DNA of 27,672 nt, from assembly GCA_964385195.1 (NCBI GenBank), contig CAYLOC010000012.1:1-27672 (forward strand). Direction: 5' to 3'. Source of the stretch: CAYLOC01 sp964385195. GTDB taxonomy: Bacteria > Actinomycetota > Actinomycetes > Propionibacteriales > Nocardioidaceae. Under the pieces are notes generated by a model, which worked only from the letters and a program-made list of their open reading frames with translations, was not told the origin of the DNA and did no database searches. Position numbers and translations under genes: made by a program. Shown one piece after another: positions 13,641-23,377 of the stretch. Numbering within the stretch: the first letter of the stretch is position 1; each line of letters begins with the position of its first letter.

Positions 13641-15911
13641 TCACGAGACCCGGCCACGAGGGGTCAGCAAAGCCAGTGACTCCGCGAGACGGCGGGCATG
13701 CAGCGCCAGCGTTGACCACGTTGACGTCGCCGCCCGACCTGTGGTGACCTGCGCCAGCAGCGGCCCGATCCGGGTGGCGACGTCATCCAGCCCCGCCGGG
13801 AGCGGTGGGGGGTCCGCCAGGTCCGCGGCATCGGCAAGGCGCCGGGACTCCTCCACCAGTTCCCGGCACACCTGCGCCATCGCGTGCTCCCGTGGCGCGG
13901 GCAGTGCCGCGACGATGCCGGCGACCGCTCGCCCCGCCGTACCGCACGCACCGAGGACCGCGACGCGGTAGCGCAGCCCGGCCCGGTCAGCGCCGAACAG
14001 CCGCCCCTTGGTCAGCGCCCGTCTGGCCCGGACCACCTGGCGCGCACTGGAGTCGAGCACCATGACCCCGGCCAGCAGGTCCCGCTCGGGTTCCTCCCCG
14101 TCCAGACGACGCGCACAGTCCTGCAACAGGTCCGCTAAGTCGTCGAGGAAGCGCCGACGGGCCACCCGCAGCGTGGACCGGGTGCCGGCCGGCAGGACGA
14201 GGAGTGCCACCGCCACCCCGATCAGGGCCCCGGCGATCGTCTCCTCCAACCGCACCAGCAGGATCTGGTCGCTGAACCGGTTCAGCAGGGTGTACAGCTG
14301 GCCCAGCAGCAGGGTGATGGCAAAGATCATCAAGCCATACGAGATCGGCTGGACGTAGAAGGCGGCGAAGATGCAGGCAAGCAGGACCGCCACCGCCACG
14401 TCGGAGTGCCCGGCGGTGAGGTCAGCCAGCCAGACCGCCACCACCAGCCCGGCAACGGTGCCGGTGATCCGCGCGACGCTCTTGCGCAGAGTCTCTCCCG
14501 CGGTTGCGGTCCCCGTGAAGCCGATGAACGCCGCGATCACCGCCCAGTAGAACCGGCGCTCGGAGATCAGCTCCCCCGCGAGGATCGCCAGTCCTGCCGC
14601 GACCGCCGCCTGCACGGCCTGCCGGCTGGTGAGCTTCAGCCCGGCCGGATGCCACCACGGCGCGTCCTCACGGGCGACCGCTTCCTCCGCCAGCGCAGCG
14701 GTCCCGGGCAGGTTGCCACTGAACAAGGTCACGACCGGCTCGAACTCCTCCCCCCGGAAGGCCCGCAACGCCCCCTCCTCCTCGGTAGCCTCGGCGTCAC
14801 CGTCGGCCGCGCCCTCGGCACGCGACGGCGCCAGCAACTCTCCGGAGTCCCAGCGGCGCACCGTCTCCAGCAGGAACCCCGCTGCCCGCCCCAGGGACCG
14901 CGCCGCCACCACTCCTTCGCTGCCGGACCCGGCCAGCCGCTGGGCCGCCGTCGTCGCGAGGTCGGGCTGGCCCCATCCCAGAACGCGCAGGGTGGCCCGC
15001 GACCGGCGGAGCACCGCTGGCGGCACCGCACCGGGAGCACCGAGGTCGTCGGCGAGGTCGAGGACGGCGGCGACCAGCTCATCCATGCCGATCTCCATGT
15101 CGATGGCCCATCGCCGTACCCGCACCGGGTCAGCCGCCTCCGGCAGCGCGCGCGAGTCGGAGAGCTGGCCGTCCAGGAGCAGGGCCACCTCCGACAGCTG
15201 CACCAGCTGACGACGCAGCGTCCGCATCCGGCGGGGCTCCCCAGGGCCGTCGAGAACATCAAGCGCAGCCGACACCGCGGCTCGCGCCCGCGCGCGCAAC
15301 GCGGCGATGGTCCGCACCAGCTTGGCCTGCGGATCGTCGTACAGCACCGTCAGCAGCAGGACCGCCACCCACACCGAGCCGACCACGATCGCCACCACCA
15401 ACGTGGGGATCACCGACAGCGGCGGGCGCAGGAACATCACGAAGAAGTAGCCCTGCCAGAACAGGAAGCCGAAGGAGAACCACCGCGTCCCGAACCGGCG
15501 TACCCACACCGCCACGAACGAGACCCCCACGAAGACCGCAAGGCCGACCGCGTGCTGCTGTACGGCGACCACGCCGAGGGTGCTCCCGACGATAGCGGCG
15601 ACCGGGGCACCGGCCGCGCTCTTGAGGACCTGGGTACGCCGGATCTCCTTGATCGTGGTGGCCATCAGCAGCGCTACCACCGCCCCCATCAGCATCGGCA
15701 ACATCACCGACGCGCCGGTAGCGGTCGCCACGCCCCACTCCACCAGCAGCGTGGTCCCCACTGCGAGCGTCGCGCGGACGGCCTGCCGCAGCCGGGCCAA
15801 CCCGGGGTCGGAGGCCACCCATCGGTCGGCCCCGTCCCGCAGCTCCATCGTCAGTCGTGCCCGGCCGCGCACCAGCCAGTCACGTCGCCACCGGACCGAG
15901 GGTGTGGCCAT
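13641..15911 (-). CDS. FUSC-family inner-membrane protein (aromatic-acid-exporter-like)
   Basis: A 756-residue protein with two blocks of membrane helices (about 45-190 and 430-570), each followed by a long cytoplasmic helical region. This is the duplicated layout of FUSC-type proteins, related to AaeB and YccS. The second block contains FYWAVIAAFIGFTGTATAGET, split here only by family variation, and RITGTVAGLVVA, typical of FUSC_2. Transport of aromatic or other organic acids is known for a few members; the substrate here is unknown. The ATG at 15911 is preceded six bases upstream by TAGGTT, a leaderless-type -10 box. It lies inside the selenium-formate module between the porter and tRNA-Sec and is divergent from the latter. 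Confidence 0.85.
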   Translation of the reverse strand: MATPSVRWRRDWLVRGRARLTMELRDGADRWVASDPGLARLRQAVRATLAVGTTLLVEWGVATATGASVMLPMLMGAVVALLMATTIKEIRRTQVLKSAAGAPVAAIVGSTLGVVAVQQHAVGLAVFVGVSFVAVWVRRFGTRWFSFGFLFWQGYFFVMFLRPPLSVIPTLVVAIVVGSVWVAVLLLTVLYDDPQAKLVRTIAALRARARAAVSAALDVLDGPGEPRRMRTLRRQLVQLSEVALLLDGQLSDSRALPEAADPVRVRRWAIDMEIGMDELVAAVLDLADDLGAPGAVPPAVLRRSRATLRVLGWGQPDLATTAAQRLAGSGSEGVVAARSLGRAAGFLLETVRRWDSGELLAPSRAEGAADGDAEATEEEGALRAFRGEEFEPVVTLFSGNLPGTAALAEEAVAREDAPWWHPAGLKLTSRQAVQAAVAAGLAILAGELISERRFYWAVIAAFIGFTGTATAGETLRKSVARITGTVAGLVVAVWLADLTAGHSDVAVAVLLACIFAAFYVQPISYGLMIFAITLLLGQLYTLLNRFSDQILLVRLEETIAGALIGVAVALLVLPAGTRSTLRVARRRFLDDLADLLQDCARRLDGEEPERDLLAGVMVLDSSARQVVRARRALTKGRLFGADRAGLRYRVAVLGACGTAGRAVAGIVAALPAPREHAMAQVCRELVEESRRLADAADLADPPPLPAGLDDVATRIGPLLAQVTTGRAATSTWSTLALHARRLAESLALLTPRGRVS

Positions 15912-15917
15912 CCCCGC

Positions 15918-15939
15918 AACCTACCCCCGGAGATAGGGT
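15918..15939. promoter_or_regulatory. Back-to-back -10 boxes: FUSC gene (minus) and tRNA-Sec (plus)
   Basis: Minus strand TAGGTT (15918-15923) lies 6 bases before the FUSC ATG. Plus strand TAGGGT (15934-15939) lies 7 bases before the mature 5' end of tRNA-Sec. The boxes are only 10 bases apart, so the promoters overlap and may exclude each other. No good -35 is visible for either. Confidence 0.45.
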
Positions 15940-15946
15940 GCTCGGT

Positions 15947-16041
15947 GGAGGCGTATCTCGTCTGGTGACGGGCGCGGTCCTCAAAACCGTTGTGGCCGAG
16001 TAGCTCGGCCAGGCGGGTTCGATTCCCGTCCGCCTCCGCCA
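15947..16041 (+). tRNA. selC: tRNA-Sec (anticodon TCA)
   Basis: A 95-base tRNA with encoded CCA. The acceptor stem is GGAGGCG/CGCCTCC with discriminator G. The D-arm is extended (CTCGTC/GACGGG, 6 bp, loop TGGT), diagnostic of tRNA-Sec. The anticodon loop CCTCAAA has TCA at 15981-15983, reading UGA. The long variable arm has a perfect 8-bp stem (TGGCCGAG/CTCGGCCA, loop TAG), and the T-arm has loop TTCGATT. It is charged with serine, then converted by SelA and delivered by SelB. selA begins 36 bases after its end, so the three are probably one transcription unit. Confidence 0.97.
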
Positions 16042-16076
16042 TGCCAGAGCCTGGCCAGAGCCTGGAGGTACGGCGA

Positions 16077-17378
16077 GTGGAGGACCGGCGACGCGCAGTG
16101 CCGCGTACCGACCATGTGCTGGCCGACCCCGAGGTCCGCGCCGCGACCACCCGGCTGGGTCTGACGCTGGTCAAGGCTGCCGTCGGCACCGCGCAGCAAC
16201 GGTGTCGCGAGGGGGAGATCGCACCCGAGGCGGTCATCGGCGCGGCCCTTTCGGCGCTTCCGGCGACGGCCACGACCCAGCACCGGGTCCTCAACGCGAC
16301 GGGGGTCATCGTGCACACCAACCTCGGCCGGGCGCCGCTGTCCGCGGCGGCGGTGACCGCGATCCAGCAGGTGGCGGGTGCCTCCGATGTCGAGCTCGAC
16401 CTCGACACCGGGCGGCGGGGCCCGCGCGGCCGTGGGGCGCTCGCGGCGCTGCGTGCCGCCGTTCCGGATGCCGGTGATGTGCACGTGGTCAACAACAACG
16501 CGGCGGCGGTGGCACTGGCTGCCTGCGCTCTGGCTGCCGGGCGTGAGGTGGTGATCGCCCGCGGGGAGATGGTGGAGATCGGCGACGGTTTCCGGATCCC
16601 GGAGCTGGTGGAGTCCGTCGGTGCGCGGCTGCGGGAGGTCGGTACGACGAACCGGGTGCGGTTCGAGGACTATGCCGGCGCGGTCGGCGAGCACACCGGG
16701 TGCGTGTTGAAGGTCCATCCGTCCAACTTCGTGGTTTCCGGGTTCACCTCCGCGGTGCCGGTCGCGGAGCTCGCGCGGCTGCCGGTGCCGGTGGTGGCCG
16801 ACATCGGCTCCGGCCTGTTGTCCCGGCACCCCCGGCTTCCGGAGGAGCCCAACGCCGCCGACACGTTGCGGGCCGGCGCGGCGCTGGTGACCGCGTCCGG
16901 CGACAAGCTGCTGGGTGGTCCGCAGTGCGGGCTGGTTCTCGGCCGGGCGGAGGTGGTCCATCGGTTGCGGCGGCACCCGTTGGCGCGGGCACTGCGGGTG
17001 GACAAGCTGACGTTCGCAGCGCTGGAGGCGACGCTGACCGGGCCCACCCCGCCGGTGGTGGCGGCGCTGGCGGCTGACCCGGACGCCCTGTGGTCCCGCG
17101 CGAAGACGCTGGCCGCCGACCTCGGTGACGTCACCGACGCGGAGCCGGTCTGGTCCCAGGCCGCCGTGGGTGGCGGAGGGGCACCGGGAGTGGACCTGCC
17201 CAGTGCTGCGGTGGCGCTTCCCGCCGGGCTGGCCGCGCCCCTGCGGGCCGGCTCACCCGCGGTCGTGGGTCGCGTCGAGCACGATCGGCTGCTGCTGGAC
17301 CTCATCGCGGTCGACCCCACCGACGACCAGGCCCTCCGGACCGCCGTACGCCGGGCCGTGGAGGCCACGTGCACGTGA
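16077..17378 (+). CDS. selA: L-seryl-tRNA(Sec) selenium transferase SelA
   Basis: A PLP enzyme that converts Ser-tRNA(Sec) to Sec-tRNA(Sec) with selenophosphate. It has 433 residues. Family landmarks in order are LNATGVIVHTNLGRAPLS (73-90), VVNNNAAAV (138-145), RGEMVEIGDGFRIP, EVGTTNR, ADIGSGLL and the PLP lysine 277 in SGDKLLGGPQCG. GTG 16077 is preferred: GGAGG lies 8 bases upstream and the protein then begins VEDRRRAVPRTD, like other actinobacterial SelA. An in-frame ATG at 16041 would overlap the tRNA CCA end. The last 10 bases overlap selB. Confidence 0.97.
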   Translation: MEDRRRAVPRTDHVLADPEVRAATTRLGLTLVKAAVGTAQQRCREGEIAPEAVIGAALSALPATATTQHRVLNATGVIVHTNLGRAPLSAAAVTAIQQVAGASDVELDLDTGRRGPRGRGALAALRAAVPDAGDVHVVNNNAAAVALAACALAAGREVVIARGEMVEIGDGFRIPELVESVGARLREVGTTNRVRFEDYAGAVGEHTGCVLKVHPSNFVVSGFTSAVPVAELARLPVPVVADIGSGLLSRHPRLPEEPNAADTLRAGAALVTASGDKLLGGPQCGLVLGRAEVVHRLRRHPLARALRVDKLTFAALEATLTGPTPPVVAALAADPDALWSRAKTLAADLGDVTDAEPVWSQAAVGGGGAPGVDLPSAAVALPAGLAAPLRAGSPAVVGRVEHDRLLLDLIAVDPTDDQALRTAVRRAVEATCT

Positions 17379-19144
17379 TCGCGACCGCGGGGCACGTCGA
17401 CCACGGAAAGTCCACGCTGATCCGCTCCCTCACCGGCACCGACCCGGACCGGCTCGGCGAGGAGCACCGGCGCGGGTTGTCGATCACGCTGGGCTACTGC
17501 TGGACAACGCTGCCAGGGGTCGGCGAGGTCGCGTTCGTCGACGTCCCCGGCCACGAACGGTTTCTGTCCACGACCCTGTCGGGGCTCGGCCCGGTGCCCG
17601 CGGTGCTGTTCGTCGTCGCCGCCGACGACCCGTGGATGCCGCAGGCAGCTGAGCACCTCGCGGCGCTGGACGGGCTCGGCGTCGACCACGGCGTGGTGGT
17701 GGTGACCCGGGCAGACCTGGCCGACCCGGCGCCGGCCATGGCCCGGGCACGTACCGCGATCGACGCCACGTCGCTGCGTGGGGCGCCGGTGCTGCCGGTC
17801 AGCGGCGCCACCGGTGCGGGGTTACCGGCGTTGCGCGAGGCCCTGGCGGTGCTCGTGCGCGGGCTTCCGGATCCGGATCCCGGCGCCGACGTCCGGCTGT
17901 GGGTGGACCGTCGGTTTGCCGTCCACGGGGCGGGCACGGTGGTCACCGGCACCCTGCCGGCGGGCCGGGTCCGTGTCGGGGACCGGCTGGCGTACGACGG
18001 CGGGACGGTGCGGGTCCGCGGCTTGCAGGCGCTGGGGGCCGACCGGGAGGAGGTTGGCGGGGTCGCCCGGGTGGCGCTGAGCCTGGGCGGTGACGCGCCG
18101 GCGGGGGCCGACCGCGGTCACGCCCTGGTCACCCCCGGCGCCTGGTGGTGGACCTCCACGGTGGACGTCCGGCTGCGGCCCACCGGGTCCGGCGGCGAGG
18201 CCCCACCCCCGCAGCAGCCGGTGCTGTACGTCGGCGCGACGGCGGTCAGTACCCACCTGCGGCCGCTGGGGCCGGGCCTGGCCCGGTTGCGGCTGGCGCG
18301 GCCGCTGCCGCTGCGGATCGATGACCGGGCGCTGCTGCGGGACCCGGGGAACCGACGACTGTGGGGGGTAGCCGTCCTCGACCCCGACCCGCCGGACCTC
18401 CGTCGCCGGGGTGCGGCGCGGAAGCGGGCCGCCGCCCTGGCGGCATGGGGTGGCACCACCGACCCCGCCGCAGAGGTCCGGCACCGGGGTATCGCCAGCC
18501 GGGACCGGCTGCGGCGGATCGGTGTGCCGGTCCCCGACGGGGCCGCCGGAACGCTGCCCGGAGTGGTGGAGTCAGACGGCTGGCTACTGGACCCGGACCT
18601 GGCGACGTCACTGGCCCGGCGGCTCGCCGACCTGGTCGAGGCGCACGACACCGCCGACCCGCTGGACCCCGGTCTGCCCGTCGCGGTCGCCGCCAGGGAG
18701 CTGGGCCTGCCCTCGGCACAGCTGGTCACGGCCCTGGCGCAGCCACCGCTGCGCCTGCGCGACGGCCGGGTCCGTCGCGACCACCACGACACGCTCCCCG
18801 ACCCGGTGGCGACCGCCCTCGACGTACTGACCGCCGACCTCGCCGACCACCCGTTCGCGGCGCCGGACGCCGCCCGCCTGACCGAGCTCGGACTCGGCCC
18901 GAAGGAACTGGCCGCCGCCGAACGAGCCGGCCACGTGCTGCGCGTCGGACCCACGGTGCTGCTGCCCGACGCGGCCGACACCGCCGTACAGCGACTCCGA
19001 GACCTGCCACAGCCGTTCACCAGCAGCCAGGCACGCACCGCCCTGGACACCACCCGACGAGTCGCGATCCCGCTCCTGGAACTCCTCGACCGCCAACACC
19101 GGACCCGCCGCCTCCCCGACGACCGCCGAGTTGTCAGAAGCTGA
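17369..19144 (+). CDS. selB: Selenocysteine-specific elongation factor SelB
   Basis: A GTPase that brings Sec-tRNA(Sec) to UGA codons marked by SECIS. It has 591 residues. Domain I (about 1-170) has G1 GHVDHGKS (8-15), the switch II motif DVPGHE (58-63) and TRAD in the NKxD place. EF-Tu-like beta-barrel domains cover about 175-350. The C-terminal winged helices that bind SECIS occupy about 370-590 (for example PFTSSQARTALDTTRRVAIPL, interrupted only by normal variation). GTG 17369 starts inside the end of selA, so translation is coupled. Its last residues RVVRS and TGA are contributed by palindromic element copy 2. Confidence 0.96.
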   Translation: MHVIATAGHVDHGKSTLIRSLTGTDPDRLGEEHRRGLSITLGYCWTTLPGVGEVAFVDVPGHERFLSTTLSGLGPVPAVLFVVAADDPWMPQAAEHLAALDGLGVDHGVVVVTRADLADPAPAMARARTAIDATSLRGAPVLPVSGATGAGLPALREALAVLVRGLPDPDPGADVRLWVDRRFAVHGAGTVVTGTLPAGRVRVGDRLAYDGGTVRVRGLQALGADREEVGGVARVALSLGGDAPAGADRGHALVTPGAWWWTSTVDVRLRPTGSGGEAPPPQQPVLYVGATAVSTHLRPLGPGLARLRLARPLPLRIDDRALLRDPGNRRLWGVAVLDPDPPDLRRRGAARKRAAALAAWGGTTDPAAEVRHRGIASRDRLRRIGVPVPDGAAGTLPGVVESDGWLLDPDLATSLARRLADLVEAHDTADPLDPGLPVAVAARELGLPSAQLVTALAQPPLRLRDGRVRRDHHDTLPDPVATALDVLTADLADHPFAAPDAARLTELGLGPKELAAAERAGHVLRVGPTVLLPDAADTAVQRLRDLPQPFTSSQARTALDTTRRVAIPLLELLDRQHRTRRLPDDRRVVRS

Positions 19145-19179
19145 GCACGTTATCGCGTGCTCAGCTTCTGACAACTCGG
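19126..19179. repeat. 54-bp palindromic element, copy 2 (convergent gene ends)
   Basis: Perfect 24-bp arms (19126-19149 and 19156-19179) around loop TTATCG, beginning CCGAGTTGTCAGAAGCTGAG. Reading inward, each arm encodes CGA GTT GTC AGA AGC TGA, giving RVVRS-stop to selB on the plus strand and to the YihY-like gene on the minus strand. One further frame is open through the whole element on either strand. It differs from copy 1 at three arm positions and in most of the loop. Probable bidirectional transcription end. Confidence 0.93.
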
Positions 19180-20090
19180 GGTTGGCGTTCGGCCTCCGCA
19201 GAGACCTCCGCACCCAGCAGCACCGCGTACGCCGTCAGCCAGAGCCACAGCAGCAGCACCACCCCACCGGCGAGCGCTCCGTAGGTCTGGGTGTAGTTGC
19301 CGAGGTTGTCGACGTACACCGACAGCCCCACCGAGATCAGCACGCACAAGGCCGTCGCCAGCACCGCGCCCACGACCACCCAGCGGTACGCCGGTCCCGG
19401 CCGGTTGGGGGCGATCCGGTAGATGACGCACAGCGCGATGAACACCGTCACGACCAGGCCGCCCCAGCGGACCGCGCTCAGCAGCCACTGGTTGTCGATC
19501 GGCACCAGCGGGCCGAGGACCCGCGGCACGACGGCGATCAGACCCACCGAGATACTGACGAACACCACCGCACACAGCGTCAGGACCAACGCCATCGCCT
19601 TCCGGACGAACCACGAGCGCTGGTCCGGTACGTCGAACGCGCTGTTCACGGCCATGATCAGGTGGCCGATACCGGTCGAGGCACTCCAGAACGCCACCAG
19701 CAGCGCCAGCACGAACCCCACACTCAGCGCGTTGTGGGACGTGTTCGAGAGCTGGTCCAGCTGGGTGTTCACCAGCCGTGCCGCATTGCCCGGGAGTGCA
19801 GCGCTGATCTTCTGCGACTGCACGGCGATCTGGTCGGGATCGGCGACGACCCCGTACAACAAGACGGTCGCGATCATGGCCGGGAAGATCGCGATGAAGG
19901 AGAAGAAGGCCACGCCCGCGGCGAGCAGCGCCACGTGGTCCTCCCCCTGCTCGCTCCAGGTCCGCTTGGCGACCTGCCACCAACCACGCGCGCTGATCTC
20001 CAGCGGCGAGGCCGCCAACCCGGACCGGCCCGACGCGGACGTCGACGCCGGCGCCGGGGTCGACGCGGGGACCGCACCTTCGTCGGCCAT
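19161..20090 (-). CDS. YihY/BrkB-family membrane protein
   Basis: A 309-residue inner-membrane protein with about six helices. EDHVALLAAGVAFFSFIAIFP near residue 50 is the family signature region, and the C-terminal GALAGGVVLLLWLWLTAYAVLLGAE matches the typical end. Once called ribonuclease BN, the family's role is not established. Pro/Ala-rich residues 1-30 precede the conserved part. It starts 2 bases after the otsB stop, so the two form an operon. Its last five residues and stop come from the palindromic element. Confidence 0.9.
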   Translation of the reverse strand: MADEGAVPASTPAPASTSASGRSGLAASPLEISARGWWQVAKRTWSEQGEDHVALLAAGVAFFSFIAIFPAMIATVLLYGVVADPDQIAVQSQKISAALPGNAARLVNTQLDQLSNTSHNALSVGFVLALLVAFWSASTGIGHLIMAVNSAFDVPDQRSWFVRKAMALVLTLCAVVFVSISVGLIAVVPRVLGPLVPIDNQWLLSAVRWGGLVVTVFIALCVIYRIAPNRPGPAYRWVVVGAVLATALCVLISVGLSVYVDNLGNYTQTYGALAGGVVLLLWLWLTAYAVLLGAEVSAEAERQPRVVRS

Positions 20091-20092
20091 GG

Positions 20093-20923
20093 CTAGGGCT
20101 CGGTCAGCTGGCCAACCAGGGCCTCGATCAGCGCGGTGACACCGGCCGGACCGTCGACGACAAGGTCAGCCCGTTCGGCCAGTGCGGTGACTTCGTCAGA
20201 GCCGGAGCACACGAGCAGGCCGGCGCCGCCCGCGGCACGGATCCGCTCCACTTCGGCGAAGGCGGCCAGGTCCCCGAGGTCGTCACCGGTGAACATCACC
20301 GACCGGGCATCGACCTGCTCGGCAAGGCGCCGTAGCGCGGCACCTTTGTCCGTCCCGTGCGGCCGCACCTCCAGCGCGAGGCGGGCCTCCTCCAGCACCA
20401 GCCCATGGGTCTCGGCCAGCTGCCGCAGCGGTTCGCGCAGCCGCGCGTAGGCCTGCTGTGGGTCGCTGATGCGGCGCAGGTGCACCGCCACCGATAAGCC
20501 CTTGTCCTCGACGTACGCGGTCTCGGCAGCGTGCTCGGCCAGGATCGCCGGAAGGCGTTGTTTCACCTCGACCAGTCCCGGTGGCTCCGCGACCGACTCG
20601 ACCTGGCCGGTCGTGGCGTCCCACCGTTCCAGCCCGTAGTGGCCGAGCACCACGAGCCCGTTGAGGCCGGAGAGGTCGGCGAAGCCGCCGAGGTCCACCG
20701 CCTGCTGGGCCGGCCGGCCGGTGATGACGGCGAGATGACCGAACACGCCGGCCAGGTCGCGCATCGCCGCGACCACCCCGGACTGCGGGTACGCCGCCAT
20801 CGGGTCTGCCACGATCGGCGCCAGTGTGCCGTCGTAGTCGAACGCGGCGAGCGCATGCAGCGGGTCCACCAGGATCTCGGCCAGGCCGGCCTTGCCTGCG
20901 GTGGTATGCGGATCGAGCGTCAC
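20093..20923 (-). CDS. otsB: Trehalose-6-phosphate phosphatase
   Basis: Removes phosphate from trehalose 6-phosphate, the second step of trehalose synthesis. A 276-residue HAD-superfamily enzyme: FDYDGTLAPI with nucleophile Asp29 and acid Asp31, VITGRP (motif II region), GTDKGAALRRL with the conserved Lys, and FTGDDLGDLAAF as the metal-binding motif IV. The start is GTG 20923, and no clear ribosome site precedes it. otsA lies 1 kb away on the other strand, separated by the LytR_C and DUF3263 genes. Confidence 0.95.
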   Translation of the reverse strand: MTLDPHTTAGKAGLAEILVDPLHALAAFDYDGTLAPIVADPMAAYPQSGVVAAMRDLAGVFGHLAVITGRPAQQAVDLGGFADLSGLNGLVVLGHYGLERWDATTGQVESVAEPPGLVEVKQRLPAILAEHAAETAYVEDKGLSVAVHLRRISDPQQAYARLREPLRQLAETHGLVLEEARLALEVRPHGTDKGAALRRLAEQVDARSVMFTGDDLGDLAAFAEVERIRAAGGAGLLVCSGSDEVTALAERADLVVDGPAGVTALIEALVGQLTEP

Positions 20924-20982
20924 GCCGGTCAGTCAACCAGGGGTGCGGCGCGGTTCAAGTGCCCGGGCGGCCCGGAGGGGGG

Positions 20983-21447
20983 TCAGGAGTGGGTGAGGAT
21001 GACGGTCAGCCGGTCGAACTTCATCGGGGAGACCGCCGGGTGCAACCGGTCGATGTGCAACACCGTGGCCAGCCGTTTCGCCTGGCGTTGCAGCTGCGGC
21101 GGGTAGTAGACGGTGTTGTCGGGGATGTTGCCGTACCAGCTGTCCGGGCCGGCAACCTGCCAGCCCGCGTCGGTGAGGGTGGTGGCGGCTGCGTCGGCCA
21201 GCCCGGGGATGTCGGAGTTGTTGTAGACCTCGACGATGACATCGGGTACGGCGGGAGGCGGCTTGGTCTGCAGCCGGGGCGGCGCCAGCGTGGTCACCGC
21301 CGGAGTCGCGGAGTGGTGGTGCGTGGTCGACGTACGAGTGTGAGCAGGTGCGTCGTCGGCCGCACTCGGGGCGGTCGCGGCGTATCCGGCGCCCGCGGCG
21401 ACGACGAGCGCGAGACTGGCCAGGGTGGCGGTGGAGGAGAGGCTCAT
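20983..21447 (-). CDS. Secreted or anchored LytR_C-domain protein
   Basis: A 154-residue protein with an N-terminal hydrophobic segment (about 7-28, TATLASLALVVAAGAGYAAT). A Thr/His/Pro-rich linker follows, then a LytR C-terminal-type domain (about 70-152: VIVEVYNNSDIPGLADAAA, WQVAGPDSWYGN, TVYYPPQLQRQAKRLA). This domain is extracytoplasmic and found attached to cell-wall LCP proteins; alone its role is unclear. It lies 27 bases after the DUF3263 gene, a pairing I recall from mycobacteria (Rv0430-Rv0431). A GAGGAAG 12 bases before the ATG is a weak, rather distant ribosome site. Confidence 0.85.
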   Translation of the reverse strand: MSLSSTATLASLALVVAAGAGYAATAPSAADDAPAHTRTSTTHHHSATPAVTTLAPPRLQTKPPPAVPDVIVEVYNNSDIPGLADAAATTLTDAGWQVAGPDSWYGNIPDNTVYYPPQLQRQAKRLATVLHIDRLHPAVSPMKFDRLTVILTHS

Positions 21448-21474
21448 GGGGGAAGTCGGCTTCCTCGGGTGGGG

Positions 21475-21774
21475 TTACAGCTCGATGCCGAGCCGTCGGG
21501 CGGATCGCTGTCGCTGCCGGGTCGAGCGGAGCCGACGCAGGCGCTTGACCAGCAATGGGTCGAAGGCGAGTGACTCGGGGCGGTCGATCAGCGCGTTCAG
21601 CAGCTGGTAGTAGCGGGTGGCGGACATGTCGAACTGCTCGCGGATCGCCTGCTCCTTGGCGCCGGCGTACTTCCACCACAGTCGCTCGAACGCCAGGATC
21701 TGCTGGTCCCGCTCGCTGAGCTCGTCGGCGGCGCGGGCGGCCTCACCGGACGTGACGACGTTGGCAGCATCCAT
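21475..21774 (-). CDS. DUF3263-family protein
   Basis: A 99-residue basic protein that looks like a small helix-turn-helix DNA-binding protein. SERDQQILAFERLWWKYAGAKEQAIREQF resembles the start of a sigma-like helix set (given here in pieces), with SATRYYQLLNALID as probable recognition helix and a basic tail (RLRRLRSTRQRQRSARR). The DUF3263 family is an actinobacterial group of unknown function. ATG 21774 is chosen over upstream starts because GGAGGAG lies 8 bases before it. It heads an operon with the LytR_C gene. Confidence 0.88.
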   Translation of the reverse strand: MDAANVVTSGEAARAADELSERDQQILAFERLWWKYAGAKEQAIREQFDMSATRYYQLLNALIDRPESLAFDPLLVKRLRRLRSTRQRQRSARRLGIEL

Positions 21775-21856
21775 GCGGTCGACTCCTCCAGACCCGAGGT
21801 TGACACGGTCGCAGCGGCGGCAAGGTACGCGGGGACGCCCCCGCCGTTCGCTGCCC

Positions 21857-21886
21857 ATCGTAGGCGATGAACCACAACAGTGTCAT
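21857..21886 (-). promoter_or_regulatory. Promoter of DUF3263 - LytR_C operon
   Basis: Minus strand ATGACA (21881-21886), 18 bases, then TACGAT (21857-21862), giving a leader of about 75 bases. Together with the otsA box this accounts for the 156-bp divergent region, in which I see no other gene. Confidence 0.5.
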
Positions 21887-21918
21887 TCGCCTCGCCGGGT
21901 GCGTCCTTCTCTCTCCTC

Positions 21919-21924
21919 TACTCT
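21919..21924 (+). promoter_or_regulatory. -10 box of probable leaderless otsA transcript
   Basis: TACTCT ends 6 bases before the otsA ATG at 21931, where no ribosome site exists. Confidence 0.5.
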
Positions 21925-21930
21925 GGACCC

Positions 21931-23373
<1,443 letters not shown>

Positions 23374-23377
23374 CCCC

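Noticed and set aside
16041..16043. ATG overlapping the tRNA-Sec CCA end as selA start
   Set aside because: The GTG at 16077 has a well-placed GGAGG and gives the usual SelA N-terminus.
21800..21805. TTGACA on the plus strand as a -35 for otsA
   Set aside because: No -10 box at suitable spacing follows and it lies 125 bases before otsA; the TACTCT box next to the ATG is a better candidate.
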